The notes under the pieces: generated by a model | Database searches by the model: none | What the model saw: the letters and a program-made list of their open reading frames with translations, nothing else | Told to the model about the DNA's origin: nothing | Made by a program: the position numbers and the translations under genes | Source: Calycina herbarum | Lineage: Eukaryota; Ascomycota; Leotiomycetes; Helotiales; Pezizellaceae | DNA: 64,000 nucleotides | Reading direction: 5' to 3' | Assembly: GCA_001414485.1 (NCBI GenBank) | Contig: LLEY01000082.1 | Span: 62,001 to 126,000, forward strand | Shown: one piece after another, positions 22,726 through 35,514 of the stretch | Layout: every line of letters begins with the position of its first letter | How positions within the stretch are numbered: position 1 is the first letter of the stretch

Positions 22726-24577
22726 ACGTGTTTCACAAGCGAGTCGTCTACATAAGCGGGTCGCCTACTTTCCTCGTCGTATACTATATACCACCTTTAA
22801 ATCATAATAGCTTAACACTACAACGTTTAATTACCTTCTTAAGAAGCTAATATTATTTTAGCAACCTAAGAACTCGAAAACAACGCGTTATTAACTAAAT
22901 AAAGTACTATAAAGATTTACTATATTCCTCGAAAGACTTTCTCTAATCGACGCGCTAGAAAGCTCTTATAACGCGATTGCTAGCCTAATTCGAAAAAGCT
23001 TATAAAGCCAGAGAAGGAGACAATAGTTAGATATATATTAGAGTTAGATTCGCGAGGGTTTTCGCCTATAAGAGATATAGTATAAGATATAGCTAATAAT
23101 CTACTAAGAGAGCGCGACGGAAAGCCTATAGATAAGAACTAGCTAGATAACTTTATAAAACGTATACCTAAGCTTAAAACTCGATAGAGTCGTTTATACG
23201 ATTATTAGTAAGCTTTAACTAAGGATCTGCGAGTTATTAGCTTATAGTTTACGCTTATATAGTCTATTAAAGAGAAATATAGTATTTAAGATAAGGATAT
23301 TTATAACTTTAACAAAAGTAGCTTTATAATAGGAGTTATTTCATCCTAACTTGTTGTTATAAGCTTAGAAACGCGTGGGAAGCGAAAGCAAGTTTAGCTA
23401 GGCAATCGCGAGTAGGTTATAGTTATTTAGGGAGTTAACGTAACAGGATAGGCAATCCTGCTATTCATTATATTCGCGAGTAAAGTACTTATTTCTACCT
23501 AGTACTAAGACATATATATACTATATAATTAGGTAATTAAGGTTAGCAACAACGGCTAGACAAATAATAAGCTTAGAGTTATATAGTTAAAGTATTTTAA
23601 TAAATATATAAAGGTATAAAGTATAGAAGGATATCGTTTATTAATTATTAATAGTTATAAAAGCTACAACTCGCTTAAATTCTAATAACTCTATAAAGAC
23701 TTAAACATTATTACCCTCTATATACCTCTATACTTATTACACCTACTATAGCCGCTTAATATAGTCTGCTTCTCGCTATTAAAGCAAGCGTATAGAGCTA
23801 AGATATCAGGCTTAGCACGGAATTATATTAATTATATTACTAAAGAAACCTTTCTTCTCACGTTTAAAGTAGCTTTTTATAAAGCATTTACAAAGAATAA
23901 CATCTACGCGAGTTTTAAAGGGGCTAGGCTAGTCCTACATAGCCTAGAAGCTGTGTTATTAAAGCTTAATTTAAGGCTTCGTACACTAACACTAACAATA
24001 CTAGAAGATACTCTATAAACACCTAAAACACTAAGTAACATATATGAAATAATAGCTTAATCAACGCTTATTCAAGATCGGATTTAAAGATATTAAGACT
24101 TGTTACCTAGTTCTATTATTCAGTCTCTTAATCAACTCGAAAAAGGCTTAACTAGAGTGATATATAATATAGTATTAATACGTAAGGAAATCACTAGTCT
24201 TTGTATAATAACTAAGGCTATAACTAAGTATAAAAGTTATAAGAGGAAGTATATTAAGAGTCAAGAGATATTAACAGTAGACGACGTAGCTGATTTAATT
24301 ACATCTAAGGAAAATAGTAGCCAGAAACAAGGTAAAGAGTCTAGGAAGAGAGTTCGCGTAGATAGGCACTGTAGCCGTTGTAGTAAAACTAGGCATAATT
24401 CTTATACTTATTAGACAGAAATATTAGATATAGAAGATAGCGAAAGTTCTAAAGAATACTAGATAGCTTCTATAGTAATAATAACTTTATATAGTATTAA
24501 GTATTTTATATTATAATAACACTAGGTTGAAAAAGTAGACGACTCGCTTATGTAGGCGACTCGCTTGTAAAACACGT
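22726..24577 (+). mobile_element. Fot1/pogo DNA transposon, family A copy 1
   Basis: 1852 bp, TA target duplications at 22724-22725 and 24578-24579, and terminal inverted repeats of about 46 bp starting ACGTGTTTCACAAGCGAG. Each TIR holds two tandem 17-bp units (22737-22753, 22754-22770). The plus strand encodes a pogo-type transposase (helix-turn-helix and DDE_1 family by layout) broken by RIP stops. The C-terminal part, 24100-24414, is still open: SIIQSLNQLEKG and then a knuckle CSRCSKTRHNS typical of Fot1 transposase ends. Copy 2 at 32225 has exactly the same length. Confidence 0.88.
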
Positions 24578-24596
24578 TATATATTTAATACTAATA

Positions 24597-25070
24597 TATT
24601 ATAAATTATAGAATATAGTAAGTAGTCTAGACAGCGCTCTAATAAGACAAGGTATAATATCTAGGAAAGAGAAGGTAATATAAGAGAGAATTAGTAATAT
24701 AGAAGAGTATTTAAGGGTTTTAGAATCTCACTATTATAAGACTATTAGAAGTCACGTGTGGTTATATAACGTGATCGCTTACATCGCTCTGATCGCTCTG
24801 ATTATAAGCGATATAAGCGATATAAGCGATATAAGCGATATAAGCGATATACTTAGAGAACGAAGGTTTTATATAAGACTAGCACGTCTACTATTAGATA
24901 GAAGCTTTGTACTTAACTTTAGTTATTAATCTTATTATCTTATTTAATATCTTTAATATAAGTAACGAGTTTACTTCTAAGTAAACATATTAGCGTATCT
25001 ATACTTCTTATCTATATACTAACTATCGAGACTTAGTTACTTTTATTTAGTTTATTTAAGTTTTATTATA
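24597..25070 (+). repeat. 5' LTR of Gypsy G2
   Basis: 474 bp. R/U5 matches the other family-G LTRs, but U3 is its own type and includes about five tandem 9-bp AGCGATATA units (about 24805-24851) next to CACGTG (24753-24758). Confidence 0.85.
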
Positions 25071-27662
25071 CTATAAGTACCTGCTTAGAAGTACTACTAA
25101 TATAATATCGAAAAATATACTAGTCTTAGGCTTAACTCCTATACTACTAGTAGCGCTAATATTACTAGTAGTACTAATTACTACTCTTAGAGAGAAGGTG
25201 AAGCTACTAGTACTAAAAACATTTAACAGCTTCTTAGAGAAACTTATTAAGTTTATTATAAAAGCTTTAATATACTTAAACTTTTATATAGTATAGTTCG
25301 CTTATAAAATAGATTAGATTATATAGCTTACTACCTGTCTTAAGAGAGTAGTATATAACTAGATAGAACCTTATTTAGAAGATTTTTAGAAGAATAAAAC
25401 GTTAAATAGAAAGGTATTAAATCTTATAAGTAAAAGTAATTAAGAGTTATTCTTAACTATTACTAGGTTTAAGAAAGAAATTAATTAGACGTTTATAGAT
25501 ATAGATTTAAAGAAAAAAGTAGTATAGGCCTTATATAGCCTTCGATAAAAAGGCTCGGCTACTAAGTATATATTAATATTCTAGTAGTACTTTATATATC
25601 TTAGATAGAACGACGAAGTCTTATATAAGCAGTTCTATAAGAGATTAAAAGATAGTATTAAGAACGAGCTAGCTTAAGACGACTTCCTAGATATACTTAA
25701 TAAGTTAACTAATAACGTAATTAAGATTAATAGTCGGAATTATAAACGAAGCTTAGAAAAAAGAGGTAGTTATAGACATCGATATAGAAAGAGTAGGAAA
25801 AAGAACTATAGAGATTCTATAGAAATTAATACTACTTAGAAATCATAGGTCTCGAAGAAAGAGACTATAAAGAGGAACTTCTAAAAGAGAGGACTTTCCT
25901 AGAAGAAGCGAAATCGTTAATATAAGTAAAACTTATATTACTTATATAGCCTTTCTAGCTATAGAGTAAACGAGTATAGTAAGAAGAAAGACTCTAAAGA
26001 GAAGAGATAAATCAACGCTACTATCTAAAAAGAAATATTCTTACTTAATAAAATCGAACTTATAGACTTAGAACTCGAAGCTTAGAGATATAGTATATAA
26101 ATCGAGTATAATAAGAAACTTAGAGCTTAAACAGAAGAAGTATAGAACACCGACGATAATAGTAATCCGCTTCTTAAGACATATTACGATATATACTTAG
26201 TTAAAGAATAAACGTTACTATTATAAGTCGAATATAAATTACTACTATCGACTAGCTCTTTAGTATTATTAGACTCGTCTTCTAAAGTCGAAGAAGAAAT
26301 CAGGGATATAGGTCTCGAAGTTAAGAAAACTTAGGTCTTTACTAGAATAAGAGAATAAGAGAATCGATAGGTATATATAGATAACTAGAAACCTGAATTC
26401 TAGAACTCTTATACTACTTAGAGTATTAAACTCACCTTTCTAATAATATATACTATTACTAGGAATAACTCTAATAGAATAACTATAGTTAGCCTAGTTA
26501 TAAGTAGAGAGACTATTAAGTTTAAAGAACCTAAACATAGCTAGAGATAAGATAAGCTATCTAATTAGCCTAAGATAGGAGATATATAGATAATTATAGA
26601 CCTTTAAGAAGAAACTAGCTTATAGTAGTAGTAGAGTTCTAGAGAATTTATAAGACGTCTAAAACCTAGTTTCTTAGGTATATTATCTAATAATAAGAAA
26701 GCGATACTAGAAATAAGAGACTAATATACTATAGTTACTTTAGTTAGTAATATTAGAGTAATATTTTAGGAATTTAGAACTAGGAGATTATTTAGTATAA
26801 TCTTTTAAGAAATAAACGAATACGATATTAACTAAGAAATAGAGATAGTATAGAGAGAACTTTACTATCTAACGATCGAAGAATTAAACACTATCTCTAG
26901 AGAAAATCAGTTAATTATAACTATGAAAATATAAGGAAAGGAACTCTAAGTTATAATTAACTCTAGAGTAATAGGTAATTTTCTTTCTTCAACAGCTCTA
27001 AAGAAGCTGAATATCCTAATCAAAGGTACAAGGCTATACTACCTAGAGATGGTTAATAGAATAGATATTATATACTAGAATAGAATTATTAATTAGTAAA
27101 CTATTCTAATAAAAATCAATATTAAAAGACACTGTTTAAATATATAATTTAATATTATTAAAATAAGAAGTAAAGAAGTAATACTTAGTATACTATAGAT
27201 TTAAGAATATAATCTAGATATCAACTAGAAGGCTTAAATAATAACCTTTAGTTAATATAAATATATAAGGTTATATTTATAACTATAAAGCTAGAATAAG
27301 GTTAGCGCTACCTCTTCTAATACGCTAGAACACCTAGTCTAAGGTCTTCTATAGGCTAGTAAGACAGCTAATAACGAAATACCTATATAGTATAGAGAAT
27401 TTAAAGCATTGTTTAAAAATCTAGAAGACTTATAAGCCTTACTAGAACATCGCTTATAGGATTATAAGATTAAACTAAAAGAGGGTTATAACCTTAAAAG
27501 TAGAAGCTTTAGTTATATAACTAGAAAAACCTATAGAGAATAGAAAGTTATATAAAAGAAGATATTAGGAAGAGATATATTAGGAAGTCTAAGTTACTAA
27601 TTACTTTAAATATACTTATTATTAAGAAAAAGAACGACCTAGATAGAAGAGTATATATTAAT

Positions 27663-27974
27663 TATAACGGCACGAAACGGATACTACTACAAAAGAGGTA
27701 TATAGAAGTGAGTTCGATAGAATAACATATCCGAATACTAGGCTCTGATATAAAGGAAAAGACCAAATTGGTCTTTCCTTAAGAGAGAGTAAGAGCATCT
27801 ATATACAAGAGGGCTGGACAATAACAAAAGTCTGTACCGATCCAGCTCTGACAATTCCGAAACTAAACCTATACCGTAATCCTGTTCTGTAACCATCTAT
27901 GCTGTACTATACTCGGCACGTATTCTTGGCTGTTCCGATAGCTCGGCAATTCCATCAATAGCTAGCTATTACAT
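27663..27974 (-). repeat. 3' LTR of element R2
   Basis: 312 bp, near-identical to 29604-29914; the plus-strand end TATTACA shows the original CA terminus that is mutated to TA in the partner. Confidence 0.85.
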
Positions 27975-29603
27975 TCCCCTCCCTTGAAAAAGACTCGTTC
28001 TCGAGGCTTCGTATTGTCAGTGGGGTATCGGTGGTAGAAGGATTGTCGTATATGTCGTTTAGAATACGGTTTATTAAGCGAGTTGTTTAGCGACAGATAG
28101 GATACGAATCGTAGCTGGCCTTGTTCGTAGATGTTGCCTGTATCGGGTGTTTCCTACCGAAAGCAAAGCATTCGCTAAAAGAGTGTATAGTCTGATCCGT
28201 CTAAGCTATACCTGCAGGTCGGAGGGGTTTTAGACTAGAGTCGGAGGCGGAAAAGTTAGAATTCGGAAGTCGATATCGTAGAAGACAGTGATAACTCAGC
28301 TAAGAGGTCACTTATTCTTGTCTTTCGTCCTGATAGATGGCGTACTTCTTCGATTCGTATCCGATTCAAATTGGACTTCTGGAATCCGGCTAGAAGGTAA
28401 AGAAAGTAAGGACTCTTTACCGAAGTAAGGAGTCGGAGGTGGGGTATCGGCTGGTCAAATGTTATTACTGATAATTGTCTAATGCCTCGTTTTCCCACTG
28501 ATTCGAGGTACTCTACGAGGACTTAGTTTCATCTTCCCTTTGAACAGTAGAAAAGGATTCGCGTTCAGGTAGTAGGAGGTTCGGTGTTGTGCTAGATAAG
28601 GATTGAAAGGTAGTCTTTTTGACCGAAGTGGTTGTACCGACTGGCTTGGTCGTATTAGCTGTGTATAACTTAGTGTTTCGGCGTTTTTCCTTATCTAGGG
28701 CTAGAAGATCTGCTACTATTTCGACGAAGTTATAGTTCCAACTTCTCTTAAGTATAGCGGCTAAGTTTCGTAGCTGTAGTGTAATCTTTTCCTACATGTA
28801 GAAGAACCGTTCTAACTCTAGTATCCCTCCGAGTATGGCCATACTTGAAAAGCGACCTCTGAAGTTAGTAAACGTTTCTCTAGCGTGATCCTTTCTACCT
28901 ATCTATAAGGCCTGGGAGGCGTTCTATACATCCTCTGTCTCGTATCTAGTTAAGAAATATAAATCCAAAAGTTCAATCATATCTTAATAATCGTAGAAAG
29001 CAATATAAATCGAAGTTTTTCTTCTAAGCCTTATACTACACCTCGTATCTTGTCTGTATTAGAAAAGTCTCGGTTGTCTTTGGGGTTTCGAGTAGGTTGC
29101 TTTCCTTTCTAGGGCCTTTTGTTTTTAGGCGTGCGAGTGTAGCTCGTAGACCTTTTGGAAGAGGGTCTACTATTCCTGGAAGGTTGTTGCTCAACGCTTT
29201 TAAGAAGCGGAGCATTAGAATTCGACATGTCGTATGTCGATTTGAAAAAGGGGGGGGGTTAAGGGGTAGATTCGGGAGCCTTCCAGGTGACTGTATATCG
29301 TCGACTGTCTGTATCTTATGTAGCAATCCCTATACGGAGAGGGTTATTAGGAGTCTTAGGAGTACTTAGCGTAGTCTACTCCTATTAACGTAGGAACCGC
29401 CTACGATTTTACTAGCTGACTGTTCAGACACTAAACCCTGGTGTTACTGGCCGTCTAGGTGGTCTCTGATTACCTAGCTATTTGAGGTTGTCGATATACT
29501 GATCTGAATCTAGGCTGAATCGAATTCGAAGCAGGTGTGCCGGCGCGCTCGAGTAAGATATTATAACAGGCTGTCCCCGGCGGAGTCGAATTTGGTCTTT
29601 TAA

Positions 29604-29914
29604 TATAACGGTATAAAACGGATACTACTATAAAAGAGGTATATAGAAGTGCGTTCGATAGAATAACATATCCAAATACTAGGCTCTGATACGAAGGAAA
29701 AGACCAAATTGGTCTTTCCTCAAGAGAGAGTATGAGCATCTATATACAAGAGGGCTGGACAATAACAAAAGTCTGTACCGATCCAGCTCTGACAATTCCA
29801 AAACCAAACCTGTACCGTAATCCTGTTCCGTAACCATCTGTGCCGTACTATACTCGGCACGTATTCTTGGCTGTTCCGATAGCTCGGCAATTCCATCAAT
29901 AGCTGGCTATTATA
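29604..29914 (-). repeat. 5' LTR of element R2
   Basis: 311 bp partner of 27663-27974, ending CTATTATA before the TTAAT duplication. Confidence 0.85.
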
Positions 29915-32224
29915 TTAATTACTAAGTAAATTATACTATAGTTAAGAACGCTTATCCGCTATCTACTAGCTAGTACTTATAGGATAAGTTAGGTAAGGTA
30001 GTATAATTTATAAAACTAGATTAATAAAACACTTATAGACTTATATAAATAAAAGTTAGAGACGAATAGAAAATAGTATTCGTCTTACTATTAGGTCTCT
30101 ACGAATATATAGTTATATTATTTAAACTATATAATATACTAGCTATATACTAGAGATAAAATAACGATATTTTAAGATATCTTCTAAGAATAATAGTAAT
30201 CTATTATCTAAACGATATTCTAATCTTCTTAGAAAAAGAAGAGGAATATAAGAGATATATAAGAGAAGTTCTATAATAACTACTAAAGGTAGATTCCTAT
30301 CTTAAACTTTTGAAATATAAGTTTAGAGTAACTTAGACACTTTTTCTAGGATAGATATTTAGCTAAGAAAAAATAGAAATAGATCTAGTAAAGATCTAGA
30401 ACATTCTAAACTAGAAATTACTAGAGAATATAAAAGATATATAGTTCTTCTTTAGATTTTAAACTTCTGTTATCTATTTATTAGAGACTATATAAAGATT
30501 ACTAAACTAATATTAATACTAATTAAAAAAGCTGTTAAGTTTATATAGAGTAAATAAGCTAAAGATGCTTTTTAAAAAATTAAGATAAAATTCGTAGAAA
30601 AACCTATTTTATATAATTTTAATATAGATAAGCCTAGTATAGTAGAAATAGACGTCTTAGATATAGTAGTAGATATAATTCACTTATAACTAAATAATAA
30701 AGAGAAGCTTATACTTATTATATACTACTCTAAAACATTTAATTTAGTATAATAGAACTATAGTATCTTTGATAAAGAATTACTTACTATAGTACTAACT
30801 CTAGAATATTAGAGAATATATCTTTAAGAAGTAAAATACTTAGTTATAGTTTTAACTAACTATAAGAATTTAAGAACGTTTATAAAAATAAAGGAACTTA
30901 TAACTAAATAACTAGCGAGATCGTCTAAAATATTATTAGAGTTTAATATTATTATATATTATATAAGTAGAATATTAAATACTTAAGCTAATACTCTTAG
31001 TTAGAAACCTAGATACGAAGGAGATAAAGAATATAAGAAGATTATAATCTTAAAAACTCTTAAGAATAGAGATTTAGCTCCGACAGTCTATAAGATTATA
31101 GTTCTAGGAGAAGTCGACCTCTAGAGAAATAAAATCTAGAATACTTAAGAGAAAGAACGACCCTAGGTACTTTAAGAAGAAGGAAACCTAGAATAGGAAC
31201 TAGATATTAATATATACTATTTATAAGAAGAATAAAAACATAAAGACAAATATAAGAAAGGAAAACTTTAGGTCTCTAACTTATATATAAAAGAATTTAT
31301 TTAAGAATACTATATAGTACTAGTATATAGTTATTAGAGAGTTTAAAGAACTACCTAGTAGATAAAGAAACACTACTATATTAATCGATTATCTATAGTA
31401 GTTAAAGAAGTAATAGTAGAATATAATACCTATACTAGGAATAAGGCTTTCTACTATATACCTTATAGATAGATAAGTACTACTCTAATACTATAAACAC
31501 CTTAGAAATTAATATCTTAGGATTTTATTATTAAACTACTAAAATCTAAAGATCTAATAATAGAAGTTAAGTATAACTCGATCCTAGTTATTATAGAATA
31601 ACTTATAAAATATATAATTTTAGTACTATATATAAAGTTAAGTATAGCTAAGAAGTTAGTATTTATATTCCTTAGAGAGGTAGTCTTAAGATATAAGCTA
31701 CTAGAAGAAATACTCTTAGATAGAGATAAACTCTTTACTTCTAAGTTCTAGGTCGCTTTTATAGAATAACTAGGTATAAAAAGAAAGCTTTCTATAGCTT
31801 TTCACTCTTAGACGAATAGAGGAAACGAACGTATAAATTAAGTAGTTAAGATATACCTTTATTATTATATAAACTACTAGTAAAACAACTAGATAGAACT
31901 ACTACTCTTAGTATAGTTTACTTATAATAGTTTAGTAATAGAAATAACACTTATTATACTATTCTATACTAATTTTAGATATAAATTAATAATGTATTAA
32001 GAACTACTATCTATAACTATCGATAATTAACTTACTTATATTTAGGTCTTAAAGATTAAGAGATTATATAAAGAACTTATAGAGAACTTATAGTTTATAG
32101 CTAAAAGAAACGTATACTACTATAATAAATAACGTAGTTAGAAGCTAATACTAAAAGAGAGAGATAAAGTTTACTTAGTACGAAAGAATATTAATATAAA
32201 AAGACTAAGTAATAAATTAGATTA

Positions 32225-34076
32225 ACGTGTTTTATAAGCGAGTCGCCTATATAAGCGGGTCGTCTACTTTCCTCGTCGCGTACTATATACTACCTTTAAA
32301 TTATAATAGCTTAATACTATAACGTTTAATTACCTTCTTAAGAAGCTAATATTATTTTAGCAACCTAAGAACTCGAAAATAACACGTTATTAACTAAACG
32401 AAGCGCTATAAAGATTTACTATATTCCTTGAAAGACTCTCTCTAATCGACGCGTTAGAAAGCTCTTATAACGCGATTGCTAGCCTAATTTGAAAAAGCTT
32501 ATAAAGCTAGAGAAGGAAGTAATAGTTAGATATATATTAGAGTTAGATTTATAAGAGTTTTCGCCTATAAGAGATATAGTACGAGATATAGCTAATAATC
32601 TACTAAGAGAGCGCGACGGAAAGCTTATAAGTAGGAACTAGCCAGATAACTTTATAAAACGTATATCTAAGCTTAAAACTCGATAGAGTCGTTTATACGA
32701 TCGTTAGCGAGCTTTAACTAAGGATCTACGAGTTATTAGCCTATAGTTTACACTTATATAGTCTATTAAAGAGAAATATAGTATTTAAGATAAGGATATT
32801 TATAACTTTAACGAAAGTGGCTTTATAATAGGAGTTATTTCGTTCTAACTTATAGTTATAAGCTTAGAAACGCGTAGGAAGCGAAAGCAAGTTTAGCTAG
32901 GTAACTACAAGTGAGTTATAGTTATTTAGAGAGTTAATATAATAGAATAGATAATCCTACTATTTATTATATTCGTAGACAAAGTACTTATTTCTACCTA
33001 GTACTAAGATATATATATACTATACGATTAGGTAATTAAGATTAGTAATAACGGCTAGATAAATAATAAGCTTAGAGTTATATAGTTAAAGCATTTTAAC
33101 AAGTATATAAAGGTATAAAGTATAGGAGAATATCGTTTATTAATTATTAATAGTTATAAAAGCTATAACTCGCTTAAATTCTAGTAACTTTATAAAGACT
33201 TAAATATTATTACCTTCTATATACCTCTATACTTATCGCACCTACTATAGCCGCTTAATATAGTCTGCTTCTCGCTGTTAAAGCAAGTATATAGAGCTGA
33301 GAGATTAGGCTTAGTACGGAATTATATTAATTATATTATTAAAGAAACCTTTCTTCTTACGTTTAAAGTAGCTTTTTATAAAGTATTTACAAAGGATAAC
33401 ATCTATACGAGTTTTAACCGGGCTGGGCTAGTCTTATATAGCTTAGAAGCTATGTTATTAAAGCTTGATTTAAAGCTTTATACGCTAATACTAATAATAC
33501 TAGAAGATACTCTATAAACACTTAAAATACTAAGTAACGTATACGAAATAATAGCTTAATTAACGCTTATTCGAGATCGGATTCAAAGACATTAAGACTT
33601 GTTACCTAGTTCTATTATTCAGTCTCTTAATTAACTCGAAAAAGGCTTAACTAGAGTAATATATAATATAGTATTAATATATAAGGAAATTACTAGTCTT
33701 TATATAATAACTAAGGCTATAACTAAGTGTAAAAGTCGTAAGAGAAAGTATATTAAGAGTTAAGAGATATTAATAGTAGGCGACGTAGCTGATTTAATTA
33801 TATCTAAGAAAAATAGTAGCTAGAAATAAGATAAAGAGTCTAGGAAGAGAGTTTGTATAGATAAGTACTATAGCCGTTGTAGTAAAACTAGATATAATTC
33901 TTATACTTATTAGGTAGAAATATTAGATATAGAAGATAGCGAAAGTTCTAAAGAATACTAGATAGCTTCTATAGTAATAATAACTTTATATAGTATTAAG
34001 TATTTTATATTATAATAACACTAGGTTGAAAAAGTAGACGACTCGCTTATATAGGCGACTCGCTTATAAAACACTT
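32225..34076 (+). mobile_element. Fot1/pogo DNA transposon, family A copy 2
   Basis: 1852 bp, TA duplications at 32223-32224 and 34077-34078, inserted in the integrase end of G2; the Gypsy frame resumes directly after it. TIRs and body match copy 1 throughout, with RIP-type transitions and no net length change. Its transposase is more degraded than copy 1: the C-terminal frame open in copy 1 carries stops here. Confidence 0.88.
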
Positions 34077-35091
34077 TATAAGAAACTTAAACTATTTAAA
34101 ATCAAACGTGTTAAAAGACCTTTAACTTATAAACTAGTATTACTAAAAACTATAAATATCTATCTAGTATTTTATATATCCTTACTTAAACTAGTACTAC
34201 TAGGAGTACTACTAGTCTTATATATAGAAATCTAACTAGTAAACCTAAATACTAAGTATAAGATTAAGAGAATTCTTAACTATAAACTTATCAAAGAACA
34301 GGTTAAATACTTAATTAAATAGTTAGATTACCTATACTTAGAAAACACTTAGGAACTAAGAGAGAGCCTTATCTATTACTTAAAGGAACTTTAAGAGTTC
34401 TACTACTAAAACCTAGGGTTACCTATATCTTATAGTTAGAAGGAAAAGCCTTAAGAAAAGGTAAATTAAGAGACAGCTTAATAATAAGAGCAGAGCTACT
34501 AGAGGAAGAAGAGGCTACTAGCTAGGTAACCTCTGCCTCTCTCTACTCTTTCTCTTCTCTTTCTCTCTCTTTAGCTTTATTAAGCTCTTATAGGTTTATA
34601 AGACTACGACAGAGTATCTCTTACTTCTACTTAGTAAGAAAGCGTTACTACTACTATAATCTAAGGATTTTCTATATAGCTTTAGAACTCTTTTATATAG
34701 CTTCTTCTTAGATTTTAAAAGCTATCTCCTTCACTTATTATAACCGCTGCTACTAGGCGTTAATAGATTCCTACTTAAAAAGTAAGAGTATTTAGTTTTG
34801 TTTTTTAACGTTATAGAGCTTACCTTTCCTAGTATATTTAAAACACTTAGAACTACTAGCGACACCGACGTAGCGACGACCGGTCTTTGCTTAGATATAT
34901 CGTATATAGAGAATTATTTCATATCCTAATCGCTTAATTCAAAGAGTGTTTAGAATTCTATATTATTTAAGTCTATCTTTATAGATAGATGTTAACGATA
35001 TAATAGAAGAAAGAGAAAGCTGCTAGCCTTCTAAAAATATTTCTTAGGTTATACTTAAGTGTAAGAATACGCTAGGCTAAGAAGAGGATAG

Positions 35092-35514
35092 TATTATAAA
35101 TCACGGAATATAGTAAGTAGTCTAGATAGCGCTCTAATAGAATAAGATATAATATCTAGGAAAGAGAAGGTAATATAAGAGAGAATTAGTAATATAGAAG
35201 AGTATTTAAGGGTTTTAGGATCTTACCGTTATAAGACTGTTAGAAGTTATATGTAGTTATATAACGTGATCGCTTATATTACTCTAATCGCTCTAATCGT
35301 AAGCGATATAAGCGATGCGAGCGATATAGGCGATATACTTAGAGAACGAAGGTTTTATATAAGACTAGCACGTCTACTATTAGATAGAAGCTTCGTACTT
35401 AACTTTAGTTATTAATCTTATTATCTTATTTAATATCTTTGATATAAGTAACGAGTTTACTTCTAAGTAAACGAATAAGCGTATCTATACTTCTTATCTA
35501 TATACTAACCTTCG
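35092..35514 (+). repeat. 3' LTR of Gypsy G2, first part
   Basis: Matches the 5' LTR at 24597 up to CTAACCTTCG, where the LINE begins; the remaining 42 bp of the LTR follow the LINE duplication at 41255-41296. The 9-bp AGCGATATA array is shorter and less regular than in the 5' LTR. Confidence 0.85.

Larger units (their letters stand above)
27663..29914 (-). mobile_element. LTR element family R, copy R2 (complete, 2252 bp)
   Basis: Two LTRs (27663-27974 and 29604-29914), TSD TTAAT at 27658-27662 and 29915-29919, inserted in the RT region of G2. A purine tract AAGGGAGGGGAA abuts the lower LTR on the minus strand, fixing orientation. The 1.6-kb interior is too short for pol and lacks about 430 bp present in R1, so this is a non-autonomous internal-deletion derivative. 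Open stretches such as 29036-29326 (minus) are remnants of the family's coding region, with no domain I can name. It is less RIP-mutated than the G2 DNA around it. A run of nine G lies near 29248. Confidence 0.85.

Noticed and set aside
24797..24851. CRISPR-like array of AGCGATATA units
   Set aside because: Units are 9 bp and directly contiguous without spacers, lie inside an LTR, and the host is eukaryotic.
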